The notes: generated from the letters alone by a model not told the origin. A DNA stretch of 64,000 nt from Mycobacterium kansasii ATCC 12478 (GCF_000157895.3 NC_022663.1:3348001-3412000); one strand, 5' to 3'. Counted from the stretch's first letter, positions 43,483-52,799 are shown. Numbers and translations are program-made.

Positions 43483-44121
43483 TCAACCACCAGAGAGCAG
43501 GGCGGCGAAAACGATAGCCATTGCTAGTGCCATCGATATCCGGCCGGTCTGCGCCAGGATGTCGCGCTTGCATTCAGTCGCACCGCGCCGCCATCCGGCC
43601 AGGGAGACGGCGGTCCACACGATCGCCGCGATCGTGAAGACCAGGAACCACAACCAGTTGACGGAGGCCACCCATCCCGGCTGGCTGCTCTCCGGCGGCA
43701 TGGGCATCGCCGACATCTCCATGCCCGGCATCGAGACGGCCGTCGATGCCGGGTGGGGGGTGACCGGGTTGCCGGGCAGCAGATGACCGTTCATCACGAC
43801 GTACATCCATGTCATGGCGAGCATCATCAATGCGTGGTAGCTGCCTGCCGTCCACTGGGCGATCGTCTTGGCCGAGACGACGGTCAGTGCGATAAACCAC
43901 CCGGCCGCCAGCAGAAAGAAGGCCGCGGGTCCGGTCGTCGGTGCATGGATGCCCCAGGGCCAAATCATCACCACCATCGCAATCGCCATCACCAGATGCA
44001 GCCCATTGCTGACGAGGTAGACCCACCGTCCCCGCTGGCCGATGGCCGCGACGACGTAGTTGGCGCCGCTCAGCACGAAAAGTCCGGTCACTAGCCAACG
44101 AAGCAGCAGTTCATCGACCAT
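43483..44121 (-). CDS. DUF5134-family membrane protein with Met-rich loop
   Basis: A 212-residue integral membrane protein with five to six hydrophobic segments (LVTGLFVLSGANYVVAAIGQ; GLHLVMAIAMVVMIWPWGIH; ALMMLAMTWMYVVMNGHLL). A loop between helices reads MPGMEMSAMPMPPESS, a methionine cluster of the sort that binds Cu(I), and several His lie at helix ends. The family is assigned by overall pattern. The divergent neighbour is a CopD/CtaG-type protein, which supports a copper link. Confidence 0.75.
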   Translation of the reverse strand: MVDELLLRWLVTGLFVLSGANYVVAAIGQRGRWVYLVSNGLHLVMAIAMVVMIWPWGIHAPTTGPAAFFLLAAGWFIALTVVSAKTIAQWTAGSYHALMMLAMTWMYVVMNGHLLPGNPVTPHPASTAVSMPGMEMSAMPMPPESSQPGWVASVNWLWFLVFTIAAIVWTAVSLAGWRRGATECKRDILAQTGRISMALAMAIVFAALLSGG

Positions 44122-44283
44122 GTGGAGCTCGATCGCCGGGATTCGGGGAGGTCATGACGTCACTTTCAGGATCGGTAACGACGGCCTCCGAAGAATATGC
44201 GGTCCGCGGCCGGTAGGTGGGGCCGGTGAATCCGAGGTTGGGCAACGGGCGTCCGGTGCGACGTCGGGCCGTAAGCTCGTGGG

Positions 44284-46260
44284 GTGCAGACCGACGTGAC
44301 CGCTGACCGTTCGCCGTCGGCGGTGCCGGCCTCGCGGTCGATCTCGTGGGCATTGGCCGGGCTGCTTCTTGGTCTGCTCGGCATCTCGGGTGTGCTGGCT
44401 GGCTACGGGCTGGCGTCGGGAGCGCGCCGCTATGCCACGGCGGGTAACCCGTATCCCGGTGGGTTCCTCTGCATCGCGGAGCCGCTCGGATACTTTCTGG
44501 CGTCGTTGGCGACCGCAGTGTGCCTGGGTGCACTGGTGTACGTCGTGATCGCGTCGCGCCCGGAGCACGACGGCTTGATCGATGCGGCGGCATTCCGGGT
44601 TCACCTTGTGGCAGAGCGGGTTTCCGTTGCCTGGCTGGGGCTTGCAGTGGTGATGGTGGTCATTCAGGCTGCCCACGATGCCGGTGTGGCGCCGTCGCAG
44701 TTGCTGGGCGGTGGAGCGCTGCTCGATGCCGTCGGCGCCTCCGAAGTCGCACGGGGGTGGATCGTGGCGGCGATCGGCGCGCTCGTGGTCGCGGTCACGC
44801 TGCGCCTCATCACTCGATGGGTCGGCCATTTCGTGTTGCTCATTCCCACCGTGATCGCCGTGGTTGCGACGGCGGTCACCGGTAACGCGGGGCAGGGGCC
44901 GGACCATGACTACACGACCAGCGCCGCGATCGTCTTCACGTTGGCCCTTGCCACGCTGACCGGGCTGAAGACTGCCACGGCCGTGGCCACCGCGACCCCG
45001 GGCCGGGCTGTGCAGGTGATGCAGGTGGCCTGCGGAGCGCTGACGCTGTCCTACGGAGCGGTGCTGCTGTATCTGCTGATCCCGGGTTGGTCGTTCGATT
45101 CGGACTTTGCTCGCCTCGGTCTTGCGGCCGGCCTGGTGGTAGCGCTGGTGTGGTTATCGGACTGTTGGGGTTTGTTCGTCCGGCCCGCAGGTTCCGGCGG
45201 TGCCCGTATCGCCGGGGCTCTGACCATGATGGCCGTGATGGCTGCGGTGGCTGCGATGGCGATTCAGACCGCGCCGCGGTATGTCACACACCAGTTCTCG
45301 GCGTGGGACGTCTTTCTCGGGTACGAACTGCCGCAGCCGCCGAACGTCGTCACGTTGGTCACCGAGTGGCGGTTCGACAGCCTGGTCGGGACTCTTGGCG
45401 TGGTGCTCGCCGTCGGGTATGTGGTCGCTTACGTGCGTCTGCGGAAGAATGGCAACGCCTGGCCCGTCGGCAGATTGATGGCATGGCTGACCGGCTGTGT
45501 CGTCCTGGTCTTCACCAGCAGCTCGGGCCTGCGCGCCTACGGGTCGGCGATGTTCAGCGTCCACATGGCCGAGCACATGACGCTGAACATGTTCGTCCCG
45601 GTGCTGCTGGTATTGGGCGGCCCGGTCACCTTGGCGCTGCGGGTATTGCCCGCCGCCGGTGACGGACAGCCGCCCGGCCCCCGCGAGTGGTTGACCTGGC
45701 TGCTGCATTCGCGGGTGACGGCGTTCTTGTCGCATCCGATTACCGCGTTCATCCTCTTTGTGGCCTCGCCCTACATCGTTTACTTCACACCGTTGTTCGA
45801 CATCCTGGTCCGCTACCACTGGGGCCACGAGTTCATGGCCGTCCACTTCTTGATCGTCGGGTACCTCTTCTACTGGGCGATCATCGGTATCGACCCGGGA
45901 CCGCGCCGACTTCCCTATCCGGGTCGAATCGGGTTGCTGTTCGCGGTGATGCCATTTCACGCCTTCTTCGGCATCGCGTTGATGACCACGTCATCGGCAA
46001 TAGGCAGCGGGTTTTACCAGTCGGTTGGTCTTCCCTGGCTGCCGAGTATTGTCGCCGATCAACATCTTGGCGGCGGAATCGCCTGGGGTGCAACGGAACT
46101 GCCCATTATCATAGTGATCGTGGCGCTGGTGGCGCAATGGGCGCGCCAGGACCGGCGGGTCGCTGCCCGTGAGGACCGGCATGCGGACAGCAACTACGCC
46201 GATGACGACCTGGATGCCTACAACGCGATGCTTCGCGAACTGTCCCGGATGCGCCGATGA
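44284..46260 (+). CDS. CopD/CtaG fusion membrane protein (Rv0102-like)
   Basis: A 658-residue polytopic protein with a GTG start. The N-terminal ~330 residues resemble copper resistance protein D (helices such as [20 protein letters not shown]); the C-terminal ~290 are a CtaG/Caa3 assembly domain with [40 protein letters not shown] and [12 protein letters not shown], whose His residues are the likely copper ligands. It should help deliver copper across the membrane to cytochrome c oxidase. It is divergent from the Met-rich DUF5134 gene. Confidence 0.88.
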   Translation: MQTDVTADRSPSAVPASRSISWALAGLLLGLLGISGVLAGYGLASGARRYATAGNPYPGGFLCIAEPLGYFLASLATAVCLGALVYVVIASRPEHDGLIDAAAFRVHLVAERVSVAWLGLAVVMVVIQAAHDAGVAPSQLLGGGALLDAVGASEVARGWIVAAIGALVVAVTLRLITRWVGHFVLLIPTVIAVVATAVTGNAGQGPDHDYTTSAAIVFTLALATLTGLKTATAVATATPGRAVQVMQVACGALTLSYGAVLLYLLIPGWSFDSDFARLGLAAGLVVALVWLSDCWGLFVRPAGSGGARIAGALTMMAVMAAVAAMAIQTAPRYVTHQFSAWDVFLGYELPQPPNVVTLVTEWRFDSLVGTLGVVLAVGYVVAYVRLRKNGNAWPVGRLMAWLTGCVVLVFTSSSGLRAYGSAMFSVHMAEHMTLNMFVPVLLVLGGPVTLALRVLPAAGDGQPPGPREWLTWLLHSRVTAFLSHPITAFILFVASPYIVYFTPLFDILVRYHWGHEFMAVHFLIVGYLFYWAIIGIDPGPRRLPYPGRIGLLFAVMPFHAFFGIALMTTSSAIGSGFYQSVGLPWLPSIVADQHLGGGIAWGATELPIIIVIVALVAQWARQDRRVAAREDRHADSNYADDDLDAYNAMLRELSRMRR

Positions 46261-46520
46261 GTGAGCTCCCGGAGCCCGGACCTCGGTAGTCCTATTCGGA
46301 ATCCGAGGACTCGGACCGGCCGCAGCGCGATCTGTTCGGCGATCGGATACCTCCAGCCTGGATTCTTCGGGGTGTCGATGTCGGCGAACGCAGCTTTGGA
46401 TGCGCGCCTTGACGTCTGTTTCGGCGGCGATGCGCGTGGCTTCGCTCGAACCTCTTGCCATGGAGGGTATTCGGCGAGGACCCAGCAGACTCGCGGGCTC
46501 ACCGGCGTCGATTGTCATGC

Positions 46521-46960
46521 CGCGGTATCGAGTGTGCCGTGGTGGTTTTGAGCGTGCGGTGGTGCTGCCGTATCGAGCGCGCTGCCGTATCGAGCGTGCT
46601 TGCCGTATCGAGCGTGCTTGCCGTATCGAGCGTGCGGTGGTGCTGCTGTATCGAGCGTGCTTGCCGTATCGAGCGTGCTTGCCGTATCGAGCGTGCGGTG
46701 GTGCTGCTGTATCGCGTGTGCGGTGGTGCTGCTGTATCGAGCGTGCGGTTACGGCTTTGAGCGTGCACGCAGGGCGGGGATTTCGCGGTCGGACCGCCCT
46801 GGCGGCACACTCGACGCCCCCAGCTCACACTCGACGCCCCCAGCTCACGTTCGACGCCATGGTGGCACGTCTCGACGCCCCCAGCTCACGCTCAACGCCG
46901 TGAGCTCACGCTGAACGCCGTGACGACCCAGTCGGCGCCGTCAACCCACGCTCAACGCCA
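46521..46960 (-). repeat. Intergenic repeat element, copy 3 (inverted)
   Basis: The reverse complement of the 23.1-kb element: an array of GTATCGAGCGTGCTTGCC-type units (46560-46745), the same ~85-bp core (GTGCGGTTACGGCTTTGAGC to TTCGCGGTCGGACCGCC), then CACACTCGACGCCCCCAGCT units toward 46940. By eye only a handful of core positions differ from copy 1. Frames crossing it are artefacts. Nothing else supportable lies between 46261 and 47091. Confidence 0.9.
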
Positions 46961-47091
46961 CGGCCACAGCGCACCCCACCGCGCGGCCAACCGCACAGCC
47001 CGGCGCAAACCCCCGACGACAACGCAAGGAACGCAGGCACTTTGATGCCAATTCGACGCCGGTCGCACGCCACCGGATCGCGGCCGTGGCA

Positions 47092-48240
47092 TTAGCCCGC
47101 CGCCGGGATCCGGGGCATGACATAGGCGCGCGGCGGGATCCGCAACGCGCCGTTCACACCGCTGCCACCGCCGGAGGGTGTCGGCCCGAGCGGTAGCCCG
47201 CCCAGCATGTGTCCCGGCGCGCTTTGCGCAGCGCTGCCCAGGCTGGTACCCGGCAACGCGCGAACCGCTGGGTTGATCGCGTGATTGGCCGCGGCCCAGC
47301 TTTGCGGTACCGATAACGAACCAACCGAAGCCGCCCGGCCCAACCCGGCCGCTAACCCCGAACCGCCCAGCCCGCCGGAAGCCGACCCCAGCGCTGTCGT
47401 CCCGCCCGCAATCGCCTTGGCCGCGGCACCGGCAGCCTCGCTGACCGCGGCGGGCACCGCCCTGGACATCGCGGCCCCCATCTGGGTCATGGCAAGCGTG
47501 TTGTTGGTCACCGAAACACAGTTCTGACCTATCGACACGATGTCTCTGAAGGTGCCCAGGTGTGGCGAGATCCCCCTCCACAGTTCCACCAGCCATTGCC
47601 ACGGTGCCGGCTCACTGAGCATTCGTAGCGCCCGGGGCACCTCGGACATCAGCTGCCTGATGGCGGCGGCTTCGACCTCCCCGACCAATGCGAGCTGCCT
47701 GGCAAGCCCGTCGGCGTGGGTGGTTTCCGGGGCCTCCTCGAACGGCGTCAACGTTGACGCGGCCGCCGAGGCAGCCGCGTAGCCATACATCGCAGCGGCA
47801 TCCCGGGCCCACATCTCCGCGTACTCCGCTTCGGTCGCCGCGATCGCCGCGGCGTTCTGCCCGAGGATATCGGTGGCGACCAGTGTCATGAGCATGGCCC
47901 GGTTCTCCGCGATAACCGGTGGCGGCACCGTCATCGAGAACACCGCATTGAACGCGGTCACCGCCGCCATGGCCTGGATGCCGGCCTGCTCGGCCTGGGC
48001 CGCGGTAGCGTTCATCCACGCGACATACGGCGCCGCCGCGGCCGCCATCAACATCGACGCCGGACCGAGCCAGGAACCCACCGACAGCCCTGAGATCACC
48101 GACTGGTATGCGGCGGCCAGCGAGTACAGATCGGCGGCCAGACACTCCCACGCCGCCGCCGCGGCCAGCAGCGAACCCGCACCCGGACCGGCGTACATCC
48201 TGGCGGAGTTGATCTCCGGTGGCAGTGCTCCGAAATCCAT
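47092..48240 (-). CDS. PPE-family protein, PPE-SVP subgroup
   Basis: A 382-residue PPE protein starting MDFGALPPEINSARMYAGPG. The WxG turn is VGSWLGPAS. Residue ~315 has VGSLSVPQSWA, the GxxSVPxxW motif that defines the SVP subgroup, and the protein ends in the typical PRIPAAG. It lies 32 bp after the 55-residue PE-like gene on the same strand, in the normal PE-PPE order, and shares the promoter with that gene. Export through ESX-5 is expected from the family. Confidence 0.92.
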   Translation of the reverse strand: MDFGALPPEINSARMYAGPGAGSLLAAAAAWECLAADLYSLAAAYQSVISGLSVGSWLGPASMLMAAAAAPYVAWMNATAAQAEQAGIQAMAAVTAFNAVFSMTVPPPVIAENRAMLMTLVATDILGQNAAAIAATEAEYAEMWARDAAAMYGYAAASAAASTLTPFEEAPETTHADGLARQLALVGEVEAAAIRQLMSEVPRALRMLSEPAPWQWLVELWRGISPHLGTFRDIVSIGQNCVSVTNNTLAMTQMGAAMSRAVPAAVSEAAGAAAKAIAGGTTALGSASGGLGGSGLAAGLGRAASVGSLSVPQSWAAANHAINPAVRALPGTSLGSAAQSAPGHMLGGLPLGPTPSGGGSGVNGALRIPPRAYVMPRIPAAG

Positions 48241-48272
48241 CATGTATGTGCCCTCGTCCCAACTCGGCTGAC

Positions 48273-48440
48273 TTAGCCGGCTGTCATCGCGTCGGCGGCC
48301 GCAACGGCCGTGTACGAACCGGAACCGGTCCCGAAGGCGCCCAAAGCACTGACCACCTGATATCGCACTGCGCCGGGCCCACCGCGTGCAAGGGTTCTCG
48401 TCGACGTCGGCAGCATTGGCGGTTGGGCCGCAACGAACAT
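48273..48440 (-). CDS. Miniature PE protein (internally deleted PE domain)
   Basis: A 55-codon gene with a perfect GGAGG site 6 nt before ATG. The N-terminus MFVAAQPPMLPTSTRTLA follows the PE start (MSFVxxQPExL), and the end LGAFGTGSGSYTAVAAADAM follows the PE terminus (LxxSSGSYAAxEAANAAxAG). The ~40 residues between, which normally complete the two-helix hairpin with the YxxxD/E region, are missing. Whether it can pair with the PPE protein encoded 32 bp downstream is doubtful. The intact start, stop and RBS argue that it is still translated. Confidence 0.75.
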   Translation of the reverse strand: MFVAAQPPMLPTSTRTLARGGPGAVRYQVVSALGAFGTGSGSYTAVAAADAMTAG

Positions 48441-48619
48441 CCGCTTCCTCCTCAGTTCAGCGAAGCCCGAGCAGTAGCCGGGTGATCAAAGTTGTTGCCA
48501 ATCACGCGGTCTGAAAGCCCGCGGGGCCTCCGCCGCGGGCTGCGTTGGCGTGACGGAGCATGCCGATAACCGCTGCAAAGGTGCCGTGGCTGACGCTCCG
48601 ACGCCGGCGCTGGCCGGGT

Positions 48620-48655
48620 GGTTATCGAATGATACCTAAGTTATCGGCCGATACC
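48620..48655. promoter_or_regulatory. Operator pair a/b, GTTATC-N4-GATAC type, upstream of the PE-PPE genes
   Basis: Two tandem inverted repeats: GGTTATC-GAAT-GATACC (48620-48636) and GTTATC-GGCC-GATACC (48640-48655), one helical-turn-pair apart. They lie 180-215 bp above the PE start. The same motif recurs at 48777, 48807, 59237, 59267, 63125, 63145, 63256 and 63282. Confidence 0.75.
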
Positions 48656-48776
48656 CAGCGTGTCAAGGGTTGCCGATCGGATGCCGGCAACCGTGGGCCT
48701 TCGCTCGGCGTTCGCGGGCGCCCGGGGCTGCTATCGATGTGCAGCTGCGGCCGACAAGTGCACCCACTTGACGTGA

Positions 48777-48823
48777 GGTTATCAGCTGATAACATCACCA
48801 CATGCTGCTATCGGGCGATAACC
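48777..48823. promoter_or_regulatory. Operator pair c/d, upstream of the glycosyltransferase gene
   Basis: GGTTATC-AGCT-GATAACA (48777-48794) has perfect 6-bp arms; GCTATC-GGGC-GATAACC (48807-48823) has one arm change. They lie 145-190 bp above the glycosyltransferase start and 340 bp above the PE gene. No other gene occurs in 48441-48966. Confidence 0.75.
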
Positions 48824-48966
48824 GCCGTGGGCTCGAAGAGGTTTTCGACCACCCGCGAGAGCGACACGTCTCGAACCCCAATGCGTTAGCCGGGATTCGT
48901 TGCACCGCTGATGCTTTCGCATCAGGCCGGCTCGGCGCGACATTGCGATCTAGCGCGGCCATCGCC

Positions 48967-49830
48967 ATGTCTCAGCAGCTGTCCGTGGCAATCGTTATCC
49001 CTGCGCATAATGAAGAACGCTTTATCGGCAAATGTCTTGACGCCTGCCTCAGCCAAACGTCGGCGCCGGACGAAATAATCGTTGTCAATAACAAGTCGAG
49101 TGACAACACCGTATCGATCGTGCGCCGGTATCAAGAAGAGAACCCCCATATCGACATACGGCTGCTCAACCAGAATGAGCATCTGGGTATCGCGCCGACG
49201 CGTAACTGTGGGTTCGACCACGCGCGCAGTCAGATCATCGGCCGGATCGATGCCGATTCCGTTGTTGACACGGATTGGGTCGAGACGATTCGCCAGTGTT
49301 TTCAAGACTCCGCCATCGACGCGGTCACCGGCCCGGTCCACTATTACGACATTCCGCTGCGTGGGCCGATATTCAGAATCGACCGCATGGTCCGCCGCAA
49401 CCTGCATCGCACGGCAACCGATCAACGGTTCCTCTTGGGCGCCAACATGGCAATCCGGACCTCGGCGTGGCAGGCGGTACGTCATCTCACGCAGCTGGAT
49501 CTGGAAGACCGACTCCACGAAGACATCGATCTTGCACTGACACTGTTCAAGAATAATTTCGAGATCGCATACGAATCCACGATGGTGGTGGGCGCGTCTG
49601 GCCGCCGGGTGGAATGCTCACCGCTCGACTTTTTTCGCTACGCGACGCGTTATACCAGGACGACAAAGGCGCACGGCGTCAAGAGTCGTTCGGCACGTAT
49701 AACGATTGCCGTTCTCATGCTGGGATATGTGCCGGTCCGAACACTGCGGTTCTTTTATGACGCCGAGAACAATCGGTTCACGCGCAAGCGCTCCGGGACG
49801 GGCGGCGGAACGAAATCGACCGACTACTGA
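48967..49830 (+). CDS. Family 2 glycosyltransferase
   Basis: A 287-residue GT-A enzyme. The start MSQQLSVAIVIPAHNEERFI at 48967 places the first strand correctly; an in-frame ATG 55 codons earlier sits inside an operator copy and gives no family sequence. IIVVNNKSSDNTVSIV binds the nucleotide sugar, GRIDADSVVDTDW holds the metal-binding DxD, and EDRLHEDIDLALTLFKN contains the acceptor-side ED motif. The last ~60 residues carry one hydrophobic segment (ITIAVLMLGYVPV) that may tether it to the membrane. Donor and acceptor are unknown. Confidence 0.87.
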   Translation: MSQQLSVAIVIPAHNEERFIGKCLDACLSQTSAPDEIIVVNNKSSDNTVSIVRRYQEENPHIDIRLLNQNEHLGIAPTRNCGFDHARSQIIGRIDADSVVDTDWVETIRQCFQDSAIDAVTGPVHYYDIPLRGPIFRIDRMVRRNLHRTATDQRFLLGANMAIRTSAWQAVRHLTQLDLEDRLHEDIDLALTLFKNNFEIAYESTMVVGASGRRVECSPLDFFRYATRYTRTTKAHGVKSRSARITIAVLMLGYVPVRTLRFFYDAENNRFTRKRSGTGGGTKSTDY

Positions 49831-49929
49831 GGGGCGATCCGCGAGTCAATCGAAGCACCCTTTGCTTTGTAGCAGGGACAACGATTCTTTTTCCCGGCTA
49901 TCGCTTGGATTTGGAAGCCCCGAGACCAC

Positions 49930-50454
49930 GGGCAGGCCGCCCGGGCCACCGTGCAGGTCGGCCAAGCTGGGGATGCCGGCCAACGAGTCCAGCGGGCTTG
50001 GGATGCCGGTCAACTGGGGGATCGGCACACCCGACCTGCCCATCCCCCAGCTGACCGGCATGCCAACCTTGCCCAACCCGTTCCCTGCCATGCCCAGCTT
50101 GGCCGATTTGTTCTGCCGCCCCAATGGCGTGCCCAAGCTGCCCGCCACAGCCGAATTAGCTGCGCTGCCCGACTTTTCGGGAACCTTGGCCGGTCTACCC
50201 ACGATGGCTCAGCTGACGGCACCCCTCAGTCAGCTCACCCAGCTCTCGGGCGCAGCCGGTGGGCTCAACCAACCCGTCAACACGGCCAGCAGGCACAGAT
50301 GATCGCCTCGCAAACCGAACAGCGCGCCACCCGGGCCGATCATGTCACTGAAGACGACGACACCCTCGGCGCCGCAGTGGGCACAACCAGCGCACCGCGC
50401 GCTCCCGTTGATGCCGCAAACGGCGAGATTATTTTACATAACACTCCATTCTAG
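49930..50454 (+). pseudogene. Remnant of an espE-like gene (C-terminal half, frameshifted)
   Basis: The translated strip carries GLGMPVNWGIGTPDLPIPQL with Pro-rich spacing, then ELAALPDFSGTLAGLPTMAQ and LTQLSGAAGGLNQP, which parallel the intact espE-like gene 1 kb downstream. Near 50285 the frame shifts; in the new frame GQQAQMIASQTEQRATRADH and APVDAANGEI continue the match to the C-terminus. The N-terminal half is missing. It is a decayed second copy. Confidence 0.8.
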
Positions 50455-50639
50455 AAGCCGTTTCTGGTTTATTTATTTTAGAAGCGGATTTTGCTTTGCT
50501 TTTGGAAACCAGTTCTGAAATCAGGATTTTGGATTTCGATGCAGGAACGAGTAAATTTAGCGACTCTACCGGAACACCGCGGAGAAAGATTCTGTTTATG
50601 TCTCAGCCGTGCACGCTGACGGTGAATCAGAGTGATATT

Positions 50640-50891
50640 TTGGCCCGGGCCGGCGAGGTGGAGTTCTCGATAGTAGGCCCGCCAAGCGGTGCCGTGGTCT
50701 ACGGTCTCCTGATCGATTTGCGGGTCACGACATCCCAGAATGCGAGCAACCTGCATGGGCCGACACAGAAATTAACCGATTTCCCGCGCGCTCCCGCCGA
50801 TGCCGCAACTGCCACTGGGTCGAGCCATCAACGCACCACAGCCGGCGCGGCAAACGCCCTCACCAGCCCAACAGAGCCGGTGCAACGTTAG
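50640..50891 (+). pseudogene. Short espE-like fragment (central region)
   Basis: Within a 250-bp open stretch only TTSQNASNLHGPTQKLTDFP resembles a known sequence: it parallels TTSQNAHNLQGLTQRLTAIA in the intact espE-like gene. The flanks are unrelated or scrambled. The 180 bp before it (50455-50640) are unusually AT-rich for this genome (runs such as TTTATTTATTTTAG) and hold no gene. Confidence 0.65.
50825..50850. repeat. 26-bp direct repeat, copy 1
   Basis: CCATCAACGCACCACAGCCG plus GCGCGG is repeated exactly at 50959-50984, 134 bp away. The pair brackets part of the sequence between the esp fragment and the intact espE-like gene and may mark a small duplication during the locus's decay. 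Confidence 0.8.
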
Positions 50892-50958
50892 GCCCAGAGG
50901 GAAAGTTCGAACTTTGAGAGGGGCCAGCCACGTGTCCGGTACGGCCCCCCGGGCCTCG

Positions 50959-50984
50959 CCATCAACGCACCACAGCCGGCGCGG
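50959..50984. repeat. 26-bp direct repeat, copy 2
   Basis: Exact second copy of 50825-50850. It ends 37 bp before the espE-like start codon, so the duplication could have altered that gene's promoter. Confidence 0.8.
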
Positions 50985-51021
50985 TGCACCGTTTATTAGA
51001 CCCTAGAGGAAGGCCGAACTC

Positions 51022-52320
51022 ATGACAGGACCTGTTGGATGGGTTGAAGATCCAGAATTTGTCAAGTTGCTCGACGCCTTAACGGAGGAGAACGTTGGGA
51101 CGCTGTTCAGCAACCAGGGTCCGCCCGAACTAGTCCCCGAGTTGGCGCCCGAACCAGGCCCCGAGTTGCCCCCCGAGCCGGACACTTCCGACATCTCGGA
51201 CAACAATCCGGAGCAGCGGTTGTTGCGGGGATCCGTTGTTTGCTTCGGGACCTTCAGCGCCCTTGCCGGCATGCTGGGATGGCTGGGCCATGCAAGCCCC
51301 GATCCGGGTGATCGGTTGGTGGCCAGCGGGTCGATGTTCGACGACGTCAGCGCCCACATCGCGGCCCTTGGCCCCGACGGCGGCTGGCAGGGCAGCGCGG
51401 CGCAGGCCTACTTGGCCCAGATCCTCGCGCAATCACAACGAGCGAAATTGATGCGTGATCTCGACCGGCGCACCAGAGGTCTGGTTTCTACTCAGGCCCA
51501 AGCCGTTGCGGACACGCGCGCCTGGCTGATTCACGAGATGATCATCGTCGCGGCGGTGGGCATTAGTTGCCTGGCGCTGGAAGAATCGGGGCTGCCCGGA
51601 GGCCAACAAGTGTCGCTTGCCGTGGCAGTAGTTGTTTGCACCGCCGCACTTGGTGTGGCCATTTACAAATTGGTGTGGTTAAAGCACACGACATCCCAAA
51701 ATGCGCACAACCTGCAGGGGCTGACCCAGAGATTGACCGCGATCGCCACGACGTCACCGACACTGCCGGATGCGATTCCCGGGCTACCCGACGTACCCGC
51801 AGCGCCGTCGCCTATCACCGGCCCGCCCGACGACACCGGGCCCCTGCCCAAGACACCCGACATCTCGTTGGCGTTGGCGGACCTAACCGGCTCGCCCGAA
51901 TTCAGCGTGTCCGACCTGCCGAGGCCCGGTTTCCCCGATTTCGGTGCGCCCGGGCTGGCTATCCCCGAGGTGGCCGGACTGCCCCATCCGGCCACCGCAA
52001 GCGAACTCGCGGCCCTGCCCGACTTTTCGGGCGCCTTGGCCGCTGTTCCCACGATGGCTCAGCTAACGGCAGCCCTGGGCCAGCTCACCGGGCTGTCGGG
52101 GGCGGCCGGCGGGCTTAGCCAACTCACCACCATGGCCGGCCAACAGGCACAAATGATCTCCGCGCTGGCCCAGCAGGGCACCCAACAGCATGCCAGCCTG
52201 GCCGATCAGGTCACCAAAGACGACGACAACGCCGGCGCCGCCGCCGGCGCAACCACCGCAGAGCATGCTCCCGTCGACGATGCAAGCCGCTCCCTCCAGC
52301 GCCGGCAGCGTGTGCTGTGA
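51022..52320 (+). CDS. espE: EspE-like ESX-1 secretion-associated protein
   Basis: A 432-residue protein with a GAGGAAGG box 9 nt before ATG. Layout matches EspE/EspA: a WxG turn GGWQGSAAQAYLAQILAQSQ at ~110-130, a helix with DLDRRTRGLVSTQAQAVADT, two hydrophobic segments (MIIVAAVGISCLALEES; VSLAVAVVVCTAALGVAI), a Pro-rich stretch, then ELAALPDFSGALAAVPTMAQ, GQQAQMISALAQQGTQQHAS and the terminal EHAPVDDASRSLQRR. An N-terminal acidic Pro/Glu repeat (PELVPELAPEPGPELPPEP) is extra. EspE is secreted through ESX-1; here no ESX structural genes are near and the neighbours are esp relics, so it is an orphan paralogue. Confidence 0.82.
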   Translation: MTGPVGWVEDPEFVKLLDALTEENVGTLFSNQGPPELVPELAPEPGPELPPEPDTSDISDNNPEQRLLRGSVVCFGTFSALAGMLGWLGHASPDPGDRLVASGSMFDDVSAHIAALGPDGGWQGSAAQAYLAQILAQSQRAKLMRDLDRRTRGLVSTQAQAVADTRAWLIHEMIIVAAVGISCLALEESGLPGGQQVSLAVAVVVCTAALGVAIYKLVWLKHTTSQNAHNLQGLTQRLTAIATTSPTLPDAIPGLPDVPAAPSPITGPPDDTGPLPKTPDISLALADLTGSPEFSVSDLPRPGFPDFGAPGLAIPEVAGLPHPATASELAALPDFSGALAAVPTMAQLTAALGQLTGLSGAAGGLSQLTTMAGQQAQMISALAQQGTQQHASLADQVTKDDDNAGAAAGATTAEHAPVDDASRSLQRRQRVL

Positions 52321-52405
52321 GGCCACCGAGTAGCCCGATCAACACGCCGAAGCTCTAGCCACCAACACCATCACCAGCCCAAGCCACAGGCCGCAACAAC
52401 ACACC

Positions 52406-52612
52406 TTGGGGGAACAAAACGCCCAGCTGCGTGAATTCGTCGGCACAACGCTCAACTTGCCGACGCCGGAACAGGCTGCCGCAGCAGAAAAAGAGGTGTT
52501 CGCCAGCCGATACGGCCGTGATCGCACCCGAACAACTCGTGATAGTGATCGATGTGGCCTTCCAGTTTTCCGAAAGGGAGTAAGCGATGAGTATCGCGAG
52601 GCCGACTGGTGA
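52406..52612 (+). pseudogene. EspH/EspD C-terminal remnant
   Basis: The strip AQLREFVGTTLNLPTPEQAA, AAEKEVFASRYGRD matches the end of EspH (LLREFVGMTLNLPTPEEAAA in M. tuberculosis, from memory) and more weakly EspD. All upstream EspH sequence is gone and the frame runs on into unrelated codons. In the ESX-1 locus espH lies three genes after espE, so this is a collapsed piece of the same arrangement with espF and espG deleted. Confidence 0.75.
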
Positions 52613-52790
52613 ATATGCCGAGCTGATGCTGGACCCGGATGGGTGGCCAGAAGCCGATGAGGACACCTTCCATGACCGGGCCCAGTAATACAAGCCAAGA
52701 CGTTGGTAATTTGCTGCAAGGTTTGGTTGGCGGCGCGGCGGTGGAGCTAGAGGGGGCATGGGGGGAAGCGGGAACTCGGTCGTACGGATC
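52587..52790 (+). pseudogene. EspK N-terminal remnant (nonsense and frameshift)
   Basis: An ATG with AAGGGAG 7 nt upstream opens [20 protein letters not shown], then [12 protein letters not shown], which mirrors the EspK start ([20 protein letters not shown], from memory). A TAA then replaces the next Glu codon. One base out of frame the match resumes as QDVGNLLQGLVGGAAVELEG with a final AWGEA at the WxG position. The remaining ~650 residues are absent. Only 33 codons are translatable. Confidence 0.75.
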
Positions 52791-52799
52791 GGATCGATC

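Noticed and set aside
46400..46914. Frames rich in YRACLPYRAC-like repeats
   Set aside because: Same cause: translation of the inverted copy of the intergenic repeat.
48802..48966. Upstream ATG extending the glycosyltransferase by 55 codons
   Set aside because: The ATG lies inside an operator copy, the extra residues match no GT2 feature, and a better start lies at 48967.
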